Shown: positions 1 to 9,468, counted from the stretch's first letter. The stretch: DNA of 64,000 nt from Aquamicrobium sp. (GCA_019739225.1 JAHHDT010000004.1:168334-232333); one strand, 5' to 3'. Made by a program: numbers and translations. Notes: generated by a model from the letters alone, not told the origin.

Positions 1-1791
1 CTCCGAGCGCCCGCCCAGCGCGACGGCAAAGGCGTCTACGGCTTCCATTGGCCGGTTTGCATCCATCAGGCACCAACCACGCTGAAGTGCGGCCTCCGCC
101 GAAAGGTGGCGCGGGTCGGCATGTGTGGCACATGTGCGTCGCGAGGTGGCGGATCCCGTGGGTTGCACCGTGGTCTGCGGAGCTGATGCGGGCGCCGGCT
201 GTGCTGATGCGGGGGCCGACGGCGCAACGGTCTCGCTGCGCTGCTGCGTCGCTCGCGGCAGGGGCGCGATCGTGGGCGCCCGGGGCGCCGGTTCGGTCGC
301 ACCGGTGCCGACCGTCTGGATGCGGTCCGAACGTCCGGCCCAGATGCGCTTGATCTCGGCAAGGCCGGCCGTGTCGCCCAGAAGATGGCGGGTCAATGCG
401 AGCCCGTAGGCTGACGGCTCGTCGTCCGCATCCCAGCGCAGTGCCGTGGAGAACCATTGCCCGGCGGTCTGATGCTGCTCCCAGGCCCGCGCATACCAGC
501 CGAGCTGTCGTGCGCCCGGTACGTCGCGCGCCGCCGCCACCTCCGCCACGATGCGGCCGAGCACGTCTTGGGCAAGCGTGGGTCTCGGCTCCGCTCCCAG
601 AAGGTTGGCCGCGGCCGCAAGATACACGGCGCGGATTTCGTCGCTTTCATTGCGCCAGCGATAGGTAATCGCCTCAGCCTCCTCGTGCCGGCTGCGGGCC
701 ATCAGCGCAAGCGCCAGCCCTTGGGAGGCTTCGGCGGAATCCTCGCGTTCGCGCGCCATCCGGAACCATGTCTCGGCTTCGGCATGGTTTTCCCGCACCA
801 GATAGTACCAGCCGAGGAGCCTCGCGTCGGACGCCGCATCGCCCGCCCTGGCCAGTTGCTCGACCCGTGCCAGCTGCTCTGCCGGAACGGTCGCGGTGGC
901 ATCGTCGCCGCCGCGGGCGACTGCGTCGCGGGCGAGGTCGTTGCGGACCGGCTCGAATTCACCTGCGCCGCCGTCGGCCGTGCGCTCGAGCGCCAGCAAC
1001 TCGTCGAGCAGAGGCGGCGTGAGTTGCTGGCTCGCATTCTGGATCGTTGCCAGGCGCTCCTGCGGGGTGTCGCAACTGTCCAGAATATAGCGATAGGCGT
1101 CACGGGCGCGCGTTTGCCGGTCTGTCTGGGCGAAAGCTTCGGCGACGCGCCAAAGCACGTCGACCTCGCCGCAGGTCAGAAGCTGCGGGTTCTCGGATCC
1201 GACACGGATGACCGTTTCGTACTGGTCGATCTCGGATGCGTTGACCAGCCGTTCGCGCGCTTCGGCCAGCGCCAGCCGGTCGAGCAGATCCTGCGGCGGC
1301 TGCCAGTTCGCCTCGTCGCTCCGGCGCTCGGCGATGGCCTCGCGGGCGGCCGCAAGGCGACCTTCCGAATAAAGCTGCCACATGGCTTCCAGCCGCTCAT
1401 CGACGTTGACGGGCACTGCAAGCGGGTCGGCAGGCGGCGTCCATTGCGGATAGAGAGCCCGCAGGCGTGCGATTTCGATCTCGAGCCGCTTCGTGTCGCC
1501 CTGGCGGGCGAAATAGCGCAATGCGGACTCGTCCACCTCCTGCGGCGTGTCAGGCGCAGTGTTGGCCCCACTGGCCTGAGCCTGAATCAGCGCCGGCGGC
1601 ATCTGTTCGCCGGCGGTGGGAACCTCCTGCACCGGGAATGGCGCAGCCACGGTGTCTGTGGTTTCGCCGGAAATGTGGTCGTCGTTGATTGGCCAGTGGT
1701 GCTGCGCGTGCGCAATCGCCACGCCGCCAACCACGGCGGCGAAGAAGCCTGCGAGGCATGTCCTGCCAAGTACGAGAGCGGCTACAGGCAT
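1..1791 (-). CDS. TPR/Sel1-like repeat protein of the cellulose operon (partial, BcsK-like)
   Basis: An open frame of 597 codons runs from an ATG at 1791 to the window edge with no stop, so the C-terminus is missing. It begins with a hydrophobic signal segment ending in AHAQ, so it is probably exported. Helical repeat stretches follow, for example GWYYLVRENHAEAETWFRMA near residue 325 and ARQLGWYARAWEQHQTAGQW near 425. A Pro/Ala/Thr-rich linker covers about 493-565, then another TPR-like unit (RGWCLMDANRPMEAVDAFAV). The start overlaps the bcsZ stop by 10 bp and has GAGGGG upstream, so it is the last visible gene of the operon. Repeat proteins in this position (BcsC in enterics, BcsK in rhizobia) help carry cellulose across the periplasm; that role is inferred from context. 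Assignment to BcsK rather than BcsC is uncertain without the C-terminus. Confidence 0.75.
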   Translation of the reverse strand, partial: MPVAALVLGRTCLAGFFAAVVGGVAIAHAQHHWPINDDHISGETTDTVAAPFPVQEVPTAGEQMPPALIQAQASGANTAPDTPQEVDESALRYFARQGDTKRLEIEIARLRALYPQWTPPADPLAVPVNVDERLEAMWQLYSEGRLAAAREAIAERRSDEANWQPPQDLLDRLALAEARERLVNASEIDQYETVIRVGSENPQLLTCGEVDVLWRVAEAFAQTDRQTRARDAYRYILDSCDTPQERLATIQNASQQLTPPLLDELLALERTADGGAGEFEPVRNDLARDAVARGGDDATATVPAEQLARVEQLARAGDAASDARLLGWYYLVRENHAEAETWFRMAREREDSAEASQGLALALMARSRHEEAEAITYRWRNESDEIRAVYLAAAANLLGAEPRPTLAQDVLGRIVAEVAAARDVPGARQLGWYARAWEQHQTAGQWFSTALRWDADDEPSAYGLALTRHLLGDTAGLAEIKRIWAGRSDRIQTVGTGATEPAPRAPTIAPLPRATQQRSETVAPSAPASAQPAPASAPQTTVQPTGSATSRRTCATHADPRHLSAEAALQRGWCLMDANRPMEAVDAFAVALGGRSE

Positions 1792-2828
1792 TGCTGCTGT
1801 TCCCCTCTCGCATAGGACAGCCCGAGCAGATGCAATGTCGAGGGATAGTACGCAGTCGGCGCGAACCGCTGCAGCTCGGCGGGCAGGGGCGTGCCGTCGA
1901 GCACACAGTCGGCAAGGGCGGGGATGATCCGGTAGCCCGCGTCCATCAACTCTTCCTTAACTTCACCACTTCTCACATCAACGAGCGCGAGGCCCCCGTT
2001 GGCACCGGCAATTCCCTCCCGATAACGTCTCAGCAGCGCCGTGTCGTCCAGTCCTGCGCGCATGAGGTACAGTGGGATTCGCACTGCATTATAGCTGAAT
2101 TCGGCGGGGAATCCCTGGGCAGGTTGCGCCTCGTCTGCGATGGAAATCCAGTCCGAGGGTAGTTTGCGCGCGCCGAACCCGGCTTCCCTGGCGAGATCGA
2201 GCCCGCCACGCCCGAGCGCGGGCCAGTCGACGGCTGGCACCAGTTCGGCCAGCACCGGAAAGGCCTCGAAGACCCAGTAGGAGAGATTGACGACCGGCCC
2301 ATCCGGCCGATCATCGGCTCCGAACCCAACGACGCCGGGGCGCAACATGAGGCGGTCGTTTTGCTCGAAGATAGCTTCGTCGGCGAGCGCCGTCGCAATC
2401 TGTCTCGCAGCATCGGTGAACCGGGTATCGTTCCATTGGGTGCCCGCGCGCGCCAGTGCATATGCGATCAGCAGGTCTCCGTCGGACGCATTGTTGGGGT
2501 CGCTTACATGCGGCTCGGCATCGGGGTCCCATTTCCACACGGCAAGCCCGTCGTCGCGCAGCAGTAGCCTTGTATTGGTGAACGTCCATATCCGCGCAAA
2601 GTCGGCCCGGTCGTTCGCAAGCAACGCCAAAAGCAGCCCGTATCCCTGGCCCTCGCTATGCGAAATGCGGCCATTGGCGTCGTCGATGACGCGCCCGTTC
2701 TCGGCGACGAAACGCGCCTTGTACGCCACCCATTCCGATTCCTGGATGGTCGTGTTCGCTTCTTGTGCATTTGCCATGGCGGGCAGAGCTCCCAACAGCA
2801 AAAGCACTTGGAGGATTTGCCGGATCAT
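1782..2828 (-). CDS. bcsZ: BcsZ/CelC, periplasmic endo-1,4-beta-glucanase, GH8
   Basis: A 348-residue secreted glycoside hydrolase of family 8 that trims cellulose as it leaves the synthase. A signal peptide (MIRQILQVLLLLGALPAMANA) is followed by the GH8 signature GRVIDD...SEGQGYGLLLAL; the Glu of SEGQGYG corresponds to the general acid of E. coli BcsZ. Further on are WKWDPDA and SDGDLLIAYAL, typical of the alpha6/alpha6 barrel. Where I recall E. coli BcsZ having its general-base Asp (SYDAIR), this protein reads SYNAVR, so it may belong to another GH8 subfamily or use another base. The ATG at 2828 overlaps the bcsB stop (ATGA), meaning coupled translation. Length is normal for the family. Confidence 0.92.
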   Translation of the reverse strand: MIRQILQVLLLLGALPAMANAQEANTTIQESEWVAYKARFVAENGRVIDDANGRISHSEGQGYGLLLALLANDRADFARIWTFTNTRLLLRDDGLAVWKWDPDAEPHVSDPNNASDGDLLIAYALARAGTQWNDTRFTDAARQIATALADEAIFEQNDRLMLRPGVVGFGADDRPDGPVVNLSYWVFEAFPVLAELVPAVDWPALGRGGLDLAREAGFGARKLPSDWISIADEAQPAQGFPAEFSYNAVRIPLYLMRAGLDDTALLRRYREGIAGANGGLALVDVRSGEVKEELMDAGYRIIPALADCVLDGTPLPAELQRFAPTAYYPSTLHLLGLSYARGEQQQCL

Positions 2829-5173
2829 CGCCGTCTCCCGAGCCGCGATAGAAGGGCGGAGGTCGCAACTCCAAGCAGAATGCACGCAAGCACGAGCAGA
2901 AGGGAATACGACAATATGTTTGCCGACAGCCAGTTCGCGGCGATCAGCCGATAGTTCGTGAATGAGGCGGCCAGTGTCTGCTTGAAAGACGTCGAGGATG
3001 CCGGCTCGATGGCAACCGTTTCCATGTCCGTCTTCAAGGTTGCGATGCGGCCAGCCAGTTTTTCCCACATCCCGTGCTTGGAAAGAACTGCACTTCCCTT
3101 GGCCAATGTGCCGCCGTCCGGAGCGGTAAAGACCGTCCACACCCCGCTGTTTCCGGGGTTGGCACCCTGGACGGCAAGGAAAGCGTCGTCCTGCCGGGGA
3201 ACGAAGGCCGCCTGGCTTCTGGGCACGAAACGCAACATCTCGGGGGTGATGCCGAAGGTCTCGGAGAACCAGGTCTCGACATCCCTGATCCAGGCGATGA
3301 ACCGGCTGCCCTGGATCTGCTGGCTCCAGTCGTCGATGTCGACGCGGGTCTCGCCGCTGGCATTGGACCGGCCGGCCGCCGGCATCCATGCGGTTCGGCT
3401 TTCCTCCGTTACACCGACCTGGGCAATAACGCCGGCTGGAATTCCGTTTATCGCACCCACGAAGATGGCGTCCTGTTCGCGCGCGGCATCCGCCGAAGTC
3501 GTTAGCGTGAAGGCGACGGGCCGCCCCGACACGATCGCCACGCGGGCCAGAACGTTGGCGGCGGCCGAGAGGCTGGCCGGATCGTCGCGTTCGATCACGA
3601 GGGCGACGGGAGTGCTTCCGAGACCATAGGGGTAACCTGTCCCCCCGATCGCCCCCAGATTTGGCCACTGCGCGATACGCCCGAAATCGGGGACGACAAA
3701 GCGGGACGTGTCGAAGATCGCGAAACGCGGCGTGTCGCTTGCCGGCGCACCGGGCAGGCAGGCCTCGTCCTGTTCGGTCAGAAGTTCAGCTTCCAGCCTT
3801 ATCTGGTTCAGTCCCGGCCTGAAGTGCCTCATGGTCACCTTGACCGGAAGCTGGCGATATATGGCCCCGTTTCGGGACGTGAGGGGCAACGACGCGGCAA
3901 TGTTGTCGTTCACGTATACGTTGATGAGACTGCCCGGTTTGACGGTCGCGGCGAAGGCCGCATCCAGCAACAGCCGGGCTTCGCCGTATGAGCCGGCGTA
4001 GAAGTCCGGCGGGATGGCAAACTGGAAGTCGGCGGTGAAGCGGCGCCCCGAAAACTGTGTCGAGCGTATGCCCAGATCGCCAAAGGAAAGGCTGCGGCGG
4101 TCGTAGACCATCGGGGCGTTGGGCAAGCGCCATGGTTCGGTAATGAGGGCGTCGCGCCGTGTGCCCGGCGGCCGGTCGACAGGGCCAAGCATCTGTTCAA
4201 TGGCCGCTTGCCAGTCCTGACGATTGCGGCCGCTGACGACGAGCGTTGGAAAGCCGTCGCCATTTGCCGCCATGAAGGCAGCCACCGGCCCGAGGGTGGC
4301 GCCGGCCGGTAGCGCGCTTTCCGTCAAGCTGGACAGTTCGTCCGCCGAGCCAAGAAGCACGCGAAGCGCCTGCCGGTCAGGATTTTGGTCGAAGGTGGCT
4401 GCGACCGAAAATGCAAGATTCGGCTGAACGGAATGCAGGGCGATCGCCTGTGCAAGCCGCAGGATATCGGCGCCCATGTCATTGCGGTCCATCGCCGGCG
4501 CGACGATCGTGATGCGCGTCTGGCCCTGCGCATCGGCCGAAAGCGCGCGCAGGTCGCCGAAGCTCGAATATGTGGACGCGGCCGGATCGGCGAATGACAT
4601 GAATGTGCCGTCGGCTTCGATTTCCGTCCATAGCTCGTAGGTGGACTGGACCGTACAGTCGGTACGGTGGCGCTGGCGAATCCGCACCGTCATCTCGTTG
4701 CGGCCGGCCTGCAGAAGATCGTCGGGAATCTCGATATCCAGCGTTGCGAAATCGGCGGCCGATTGCGTCGATTCGTCGATGACGACGACATCGTTGAAAA
4801 GTACCTGAAGCCGCGATGCTTCCGGCGCGACCACTACCGCGTTGCGATAGCGCAGATGCAGCCGCGCGGGCGCCCTGGCCTGGGCCGCGGTCAGGTTGAC
4901 GGCCCAGCTTCGCATCGAGCTCTCTCCGAAAAGCTGGATGTTGCCATCGGGCAGCAGGTACCGTCGCACGTCGGATGGCGGCGTTGTCTCCTGCGGAACC
5001 GGATTCTGGGTTTGCTCCGTGGGCGCCGGGCGCGGATCGTCTTCGCTCATATCCGGCACGGGTGCCGCTTCCTCGACCGCAGGGCGTTCCGGCGTCATGT
5101 CGAACGGGGCCGGTTGCGCGGAGGCCGCGGCGAGGCCAAGCGCCGTCAGCAACGTTACGAGAACGACCCTCAT
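2825..5173 (-). CDS. bcsB: BcsB, periplasmic cellulose synthase subunit
   Basis: A 782-residue subunit that forms the inner-membrane synthase complex with BcsA and guides the nascent glucan through the periplasm. It starts with a signal peptide (MRVVLVTLLTALGLAAASA) and an acidic, Pro-rich spacer to about residue 60. Two beta-rich carbohydrate-binding/flavodoxin-like repeats fill most of the chain. It ends in one membrane helix (SYSLLLVLACILLGVATSAL) and a basic tail, the usual BcsB anchor that packs against BcsA. The open frame extends far upstream, but the ATG at 5173 is chosen because it overlaps the bcsA stop as ATGA and gives a clean signal peptide. The same ATGA overlap links its end to bcsZ. 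Confidence 0.93.
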   Translation of the reverse strand: MRVVLVTLLTALGLAAASAQPAPFDMTPERPAVEEAAPVPDMSEDDPRPAPTEQTQNPVPQETTPPSDVRRYLLPDGNIQLFGESSMRSWAVNLTAAQARAPARLHLRYRNAVVVAPEASRLQVLFNDVVVIDESTQSAADFATLDIEIPDDLLQAGRNEMTVRIRQRHRTDCTVQSTYELWTEIEADGTFMSFADPAASTYSSFGDLRALSADAQGQTRITIVAPAMDRNDMGADILRLAQAIALHSVQPNLAFSVAATFDQNPDRQALRVLLGSADELSSLTESALPAGATLGPVAAFMAANGDGFPTLVVSGRNRQDWQAAIEQMLGPVDRPPGTRRDALITEPWRLPNAPMVYDRRSLSFGDLGIRSTQFSGRRFTADFQFAIPPDFYAGSYGEARLLLDAAFAATVKPGSLINVYVNDNIAASLPLTSRNGAIYRQLPVKVTMRHFRPGLNQIRLEAELLTEQDEACLPGAPASDTPRFAIFDTSRFVVPDFGRIAQWPNLGAIGGTGYPYGLGSTPVALVIERDDPASLSAAANVLARVAIVSGRPVAFTLTTSADAAREQDAIFVGAINGIPAGVIAQVGVTEESRTAWMPAAGRSNASGETRVDIDDWSQQIQGSRFIAWIRDVETWFSETFGITPEMLRFVPRSQAAFVPRQDDAFLAVQGANPGNSGVWTVFTAPDGGTLAKGSAVLSKHGMWEKLAGRIATLKTDMETVAIEPASSTSFKQTLAASFTNYRLIAANWLSANILSYSLLLVLACILLGVATSALLSRLGRRR

Positions 5174-7365
5174 GCCCGCGCCCCGCTGGGCATGGAGCTT
5201 TGCGTCTTTTCCGGGGAGCGCCCGCTGCCCCGGACAAGATAGACGAGCCCGCGCCAGGTCTGGAACAAGGCGAGCCGCAGAAACCACAGCGTGCCGACGA
5301 CCACGCCCAGGTTGCGCCTGCGCGACTGCTGGAACTCCGTCCATTGATCGGCATTGGCGAAAATGAGATCGGCGACCGCGCGATGGTGTTCGGGTGCGGA
5401 CCGCGCGTACTGGCAGCCGACCGCGATCCCGTCGCCTTCCTTTTCGCTGTTGCGGATGTTGACGGGAAGCACGGCGGGCTCGCCACCGGACAAGGGTGCG
5501 AAACGGAGGCTCGCCTGACCCAGCGCGATCAGTTCCGATGCCTTGCGGCCATGCACCTTGATGCGGGCTCCGTTGACCGAGACGTCCTCGATCATCGCGG
5601 GCAGCCACAGCCCGTCGTGGCCGAATTCGCACCGCCGGTTGACCTTGACGCGCCGCGTCGCGGTACGCTGGCGGCGCTCGGAGACGACGCCAAGCGCGCA
5701 ACCGGCGAGGATCAGGTTGAGCAGGTTCCAGCCGCCGACCACCAGCGTCACGTCCGATTTCCATGGCTCGGCATAGATGCGCCAGGCGCTGACGGCGACG
5801 CCGACCAGAAGCACGGCGAAGATCACGAAGAACGGCCGGCTGAGCTCGGACAGCCGGCTGACCGTGATGGATTCGTCCTTGGCGGTCACCTTGAAGGTCG
5901 GCTTGCGCGGGTTGAGTATCACCGACACCACGGCGGGCAGCAGGTGCACCGTCTGGATGTATTCGTAGAGTTCGGAAATCCACGGCCAGCGGAACCGGCC
6001 ATAGAGATAGTTCTGCATCATCAGGTTCACGACCATGTAACTGAGCGTGTAGGCGAGAAACTCACCGCCCGAGGCCGTGAAGATCTGCAGGTCGAAGAAC
6101 AGGTAGAACAGGGGTGCGAACAGGAAGATGGTCCGCGGGAAGGGAAACAGCCAGAACAGCGTTGACGACATGTAGCATAGGCGCTGCGGCAGGCTGAGGC
6201 CGCGCTTGAGCGGGGGAAACCGGAAGCGCAGGATCTGCATCATGCCCTGCGCCCAGCGGCTGCGCTGGCCGATGAAGCTTGCGAAGGTGGCCGGCTGCAG
6301 GCCCGCAATCAGCGGCTTGTCGACATAGACGCTGTTCCAGCCGCGCGAGTGGAGTTCGACCGCCGTCTCGCAGTCTTCAGTGATGCTGATGCCGGAAAAG
6401 CCGTCGGTCTCCTCCAGCGCCTCGCGGCGCAAAACTGCGGCCGAGCCGCAGAAGAACGAGGCGTTCCACTTGTCGAGGCCCCGCTGGATGATGCCATAGA
6501 ACATCTCGTTCTCGGACGGCATCGTATCGAACGTCTTCAGGTTCCTTTCCAACGGGTCGGGATTGAGGAAGAAATGTGGCGTCTGCACCAGGAAGAGGCG
6601 CGGGTCCTCGGTGAAATAGCCGACCGTTTCGCGCAGGAAGCTGCGCGCCGGGGCATGGTCGGCATCGAACACGGCCACAAGCTGTCCCGTGGAATTTGCG
6701 AGCCCGTTGTTGAGATTGCCGGCCTTGGCATGCTCGTTGCGCTCGCGGGTCAGGTAGTTTGCGCCGAGATCCGCGCAGAGCTGCTTCAGTTCCTCGTGGC
6801 GTTCACCCGCCGCCTGGGCTTCGATGATGTTGACGGCATTGCGCTTCTGGACTGTTCCGCCGTCGTCGAGCAGCCATACGGTCAACCGGTCCTGCGGATA
6901 GTCCATCGCCTTGGCTGCCGCGATGGTGTCGGCCAGCAGCGCCGGCTCCTCGTTGTAGCTGGGTATGAAGACATCGACGAAGGGGAGGTCGGCGTCGTCT
7001 ATCGGGCTTGCCGCGCGCGAGGGAAGTGGCCTCGCGACGATGAACAGGCTGAGCGCCAGCATGAAGACGCTGTACATCTCGGCGAGATAAAGCAGCAGCC
7101 CCGGTATGAAGTTCTCGAGCTGGCTGACCGGTGGGATCGTGCTGGTTGTGCGCCAGTAGACGTAGCGCAGCACGATTGCCGTACCCAGCGCGAGCGCGAT
7201 CAGCCGCCATGTCCCGCCGGGCCGCAGAAGCTTCAGCGTCATCATCATCGTCAGGACGATCGCGCCGGCGATGAGGTGGGTCTGAAGGTTGATCGGCAAC
7301 GCGACGATGAAGATCACGCAGGCTGCCACGATTGCCCAGACCAGACCGAGGAGGAGTTTGCTCAT
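5170..7365 (-). CDS. bcsA: BcsA, cellulose synthase catalytic subunit (UDP-forming)
   Basis: A processive family-2 glycosyltransferase of 731 residues that polymerises UDP-glucose into beta-1,4-glucan and exports it through its own membrane channel. Visible order: two N-terminal membrane helices, more helices at 55-70 and 88-110, the GT-A domain with DDG (167-169), DAD (234-236), TED (329-331) and the QxxRW motif QRSRW (367-371), a second membrane block, then a C-terminal PilZ domain. The PilZ part has an arginine-rich RxxxR region (about 575-590) and DVSVNG near 605, so it should bind cyclic di-GMP, the known allosteric activator. The start has GAAGG upstream. It is separated from bcsN by 181 bp, where a second promoter could lie. 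Confidence 0.96.
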   Translation of the reverse strand: MSKLLLGLVWAIVAACVIFIVALPINLQTHLIAGAIVLTMMMTLKLLRPGGTWRLIALALGTAIVLRYVYWRTTSTIPPVSQLENFIPGLLLYLAEMYSVFMLALSLFIVARPLPSRAASPIDDADLPFVDVFIPSYNEEPALLADTIAAAKAMDYPQDRLTVWLLDDGGTVQKRNAVNIIEAQAAGERHEELKQLCADLGANYLTRERNEHAKAGNLNNGLANSTGQLVAVFDADHAPARSFLRETVGYFTEDPRLFLVQTPHFFLNPDPLERNLKTFDTMPSENEMFYGIIQRGLDKWNASFFCGSAAVLRREALEETDGFSGISITEDCETAVELHSRGWNSVYVDKPLIAGLQPATFASFIGQRSRWAQGMMQILRFRFPPLKRGLSLPQRLCYMSSTLFWLFPFPRTIFLFAPLFYLFFDLQIFTASGGEFLAYTLSYMVVNLMMQNYLYGRFRWPWISELYEYIQTVHLLPAVVSVILNPRKPTFKVTAKDESITVSRLSELSRPFFVIFAVLLVGVAVSAWRIYAEPWKSDVTLVVGGWNLLNLILAGCALGVVSERRQRTATRRVKVNRRCEFGHDGLWLPAMIEDVSVNGARIKVHGRKASELIALGQASLRFAPLSGGEPAVLPVNIRNSEKEGDGIAVGCQYARSAPEHHRAVADLIFANADQWTEFQQSRRRNLGVVVGTLWFLRLALFQTWRGLVYLVRGSGRSPEKTQSSMPSGARA

Positions 7366-7546
7366 GCCGTACGCCTTCGGTAACTCGAATTACTCAGGCG
7401 CGTCACCAGGTCCAGTGTCCAAGCAGACATGCCGCCTTTGCAGAACAAGGCGCGATTGTTCGGCATTTCCAGGATCGCGCGCCCTAAAGCTCTGATTCTG
7501 CTTAATCCTTCGTAAAGTGTCAGTCGCATTCAGGGTGCGGGGTCAC

Positions 7547-8470
7547 CTATTGGGCCGGTGGCGGCGGCACGATGGGCGACGCGCTTTGCTGGGCCTCGCC
7601 CGGAGGAGGCGGTACGACGGGCGCGCCCGGCGGAGGTGCGGGGATTTCCTGTCTTGCCGGCGCTGGCGCCCGACGCCGCACCGGTGGAGGCTGTGGGGCA
7701 GGCGGGGCTTCCAGCGTGGCCTCGAACCCGAAGGGCCCGTTCGGCTGGATCGGCTGGCCGGTGTTTCCGAGGCGCGGGTCTGCCGGGGGCGGCTTCCCAT
7801 AGGGGTTCCACGCCGTCGCGGCGAAAGAGGTGTTTACGGTGTAGCCGTACATGACCGCCAGCAGCGATTGCTCGCTCGCGCCGGCTCGACACAGACGCAG
7901 CCTGATCTGGACCGTGCCCATATTGGCAAACGGCGCGCCGCTCTTGCTGCCCGTAATGCGCTGCCAGGCATAGAGGCAAAGGTCGCGCGCGCCCCTGCTA
8001 CCGAGCGCGTAGCCGAAGGGCCCATAGCTGTTCTGCGTGTAGAGAGGCGAGCGCTGCATGGCGATGCCCGGCAAGGCCCGACGCATCTCGCGGCCGATGC
8101 CGGCCTCCGAAAGCGGTGTGTCCGGCAGTCGCGTGTTGCCACCCTCGGCGCCCACTGGACCGAATATCTGCACGCGCAGAAGATTCTGTCCGGGCACGGC
8201 CGAACTGGTGGCCAGGGCGATGTCCTGCTGGATTGCATTCGCGTAACGCCGCTCGATCACGCCGACGATTGCAGGGCCTCCCGGCGGCGGCAGAATAATG
8301 GCCTGCTGCGCCTCGACGTCGTTCGCCAACGAATAGCGATCGAGCCGGCTGTCGGTCTGCGAACAAGCCGCAAGGGCAAGGCCGAAAAGAGGGAGCAAAA
8401 TCCGGGCGACAGAAATTCGTTTGCCCAAGGATAAGTTGCCAGCCGGAGTGTGAGCTCTGGTTGCTGTCAT
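7547..8470 (-). CDS. bcsN: BcsN, rhizobial cellulose biosynthesis lipoprotein
   Basis: A 307-residue protein matching the BcsN family, found with cellulose operons of Rhizobiales and required there for cellulose production by an unclear mechanism. A lipobox (LFGLALAAC) ends at about residue 36, so it should be a lipoprotein after cleavage before Cys. A compact middle domain carries NMGTVQIRLRLCRAG and MYGYTVNTSFAATAWNPYG. The last 90 residues are extremely Pro/Ala-rich (PPPPGAPVVPPPP-like), suggesting a flexible periplasmic spacer. The annotated ATG lies 27 codons before the hydrophobic core; an in-frame TTG closer to the lipobox (giving MGKRISVARILL) would also work, and neither has a strong ribosome binding site. 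It leads the bcs gene group on the same strand. Confidence 0.85.
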   Translation of the reverse strand: MTATRAHTPAGNLSLGKRISVARILLPLFGLALAACSQTDSRLDRYSLANDVEAQQAIILPPPGGPAIVGVIERRYANAIQQDIALATSSAVPGQNLLRVQIFGPVGAEGGNTRLPDTPLSEAGIGREMRRALPGIAMQRSPLYTQNSYGPFGYALGSRGARDLCLYAWQRITGSKSGAPFANMGTVQIRLRLCRAGASEQSLLAVMYGYTVNTSFAATAWNPYGKPPPADPRLGNTGQPIQPNGPFGFEATLEAPPAPQPPPVRRRAPAPARQEIPAPPPGAPVVPPPPGEAQQSASPIVPPPPAQ

Positions 8471-8746
8471 AAAATCGAATCGCTCGGCCCGCCGCCGTGC
8501 CTAATCACTAACGCGTCGACGGGCCGGGCGGAAGGAGGATCGTTTGGCGGTGGAGGGAATCCACCGCAAATGCGGCCGCGCCCGTTGTCCCAGGAGATAG
8601 CTTTCGCGGAACCGGTTTAGCGGATCGAGAGGTTTAGTATTGTTTTAAAATTAGAAAGTTGCTTTTTGATACGAAGTGAGCTTTCATGCATCCGCCGGTT
8701 GCAGCGCAATGGTCGCGGGCAGCGCTATTCGAGGAAGGGATTGCAA
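8471..8746. promoter_or_regulatory. Divergent intergenic region between bcsN and the GST gene
   Basis: These 276 bp separate the minus-strand cellulose genes from the plus-strand GST gene, so both promoters must lie here. An AT-rich stretch at about 8630-8675 stands out from the GC-rich surroundings and is the likeliest promoter location. I could not assign -35/-10 boxes with confidence. Confidence 0.4.
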
Positions 8747-9355
8747 ATGAAGCTCTATTTCGCCGAGACGATGAATTCGTACAAAACCTGCGCTGTCGCA
8801 CGCTATGTCGGTCTCGATGTCGACTTCCGCCGCGTGGACCTCAAGAAGGGCGAGCAGCGCGCGCCGGAGTTTCTGGCCATCAACCCCAATGGAAAGGCGC
8901 CGGCCCTGGTGGATGGAGACCACAGCCTGTGGGAGTCCAACGCGATCATCTGCTATCTCGCGATGAAGGCGGATTCCGACATCTGGCCGCGTGACGAGCG
9001 TCAGGTTGAGATCGTCAAATGGTTCAACTGGAGCGCCGACCACTTCTCGCGTTTTGCTGGCCAGCTCTATTTCGAGAACATCATCCGCGCCGAATTCGGA
9101 ATCGGACAACCCGACCCCGATGCGGTCAACGAGGCGACGGGCTATGTCCGTCGCTACGCGGGTATATTGAACGACCACCTGGCGGATCGCCGCTACCTGC
9201 TCGACGACCAGCTTACCGTCGCCGACTTCGTGGTTGCGACCACGCTGCCTTATGCGAGCCGCGCAGGCATCCCAATCGACGAGTTTCCGGCCGTGGAAAG
9301 CTGGCACGATCGTCTGATGGAATTGCCGGCCTGGCGATCGCCGTTTAAGGGCTGA
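8747..9355 (+). CDS. Glutathione S-transferase family protein
   Basis: A cytosolic 202-residue GST. The N-terminal thioredoxin fold holds MKLYFAETMNSYKTCAV, the cis-Pro region INPNGKAPALVDG and the glutathione-contacting ES pair in LWESNAIICYLA. The C-terminal helical domain contains LLDDQLTVADFVVATTLPYA, the conserved N-capping box and hydrophobic staple of GSTs. The open frame extends 27 codons further upstream, but the ATG at 8747 matches the family's N-terminus and has GGAAGGG before it. It is monocistronic, and its substrate cannot be told from sequence. Confidence 0.92.
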   Translation: MKLYFAETMNSYKTCAVARYVGLDVDFRRVDLKKGEQRAPEFLAINPNGKAPALVDGDHSLWESNAIICYLAMKADSDIWPRDERQVEIVKWFNWSADHFSRFAGQLYFENIIRAEFGIGQPDPDAVNEATGYVRRYAGILNDHLADRRYLLDDQLTVADFVVATTLPYASRAGIPIDEFPAVESWHDRLMELPAWRSPFKG

Positions 9356-9384
9356 ATGGCACCGCCACGGAATTGACCGCGCTG

Positions 9385-9468
9385 CTAGACCGGCGCGGTC
9401 AACAAGTAAGCGCAAGCCAGCATCAGCACGATGATAAGGCCCGCGTGATTGGCATATCTACGTAACAT
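9385..9468 (-). CDS. Possible 27-residue membrane peptide
   Basis: A short frame reads MLRRYANHAGLIIVLMLACA followed by YLLTAPV: a basic N-terminus and one strong hydrophobic helix, the form of a single-pass small membrane protein. GGGTGGGAAACA precedes the ATG and could act as ribosome binding site. No homologue is recognised, and a hydrophobic frame of this length can arise by chance. Confidence 0.25.
   Translation of the reverse strand: MLRRYANHAGLIIVLMLACAYLLTAPV

Noticed and set aside
457..1815. 452-codon plus-strand frame over the TPR gene
   Set aside because: The minus-strand frame continues the bcs operon, has an overlapping start with a good ribosome binding site and repeat structure; the plus frame has none of these.
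2825..5983. Reading bcsB as a 1052-residue protein from an upstream start
   Set aside because: The upstream part overlaps bcsA out of frame; the ATG at 5173 gives a signal peptide and the ATGA coupling seen at the next junction.
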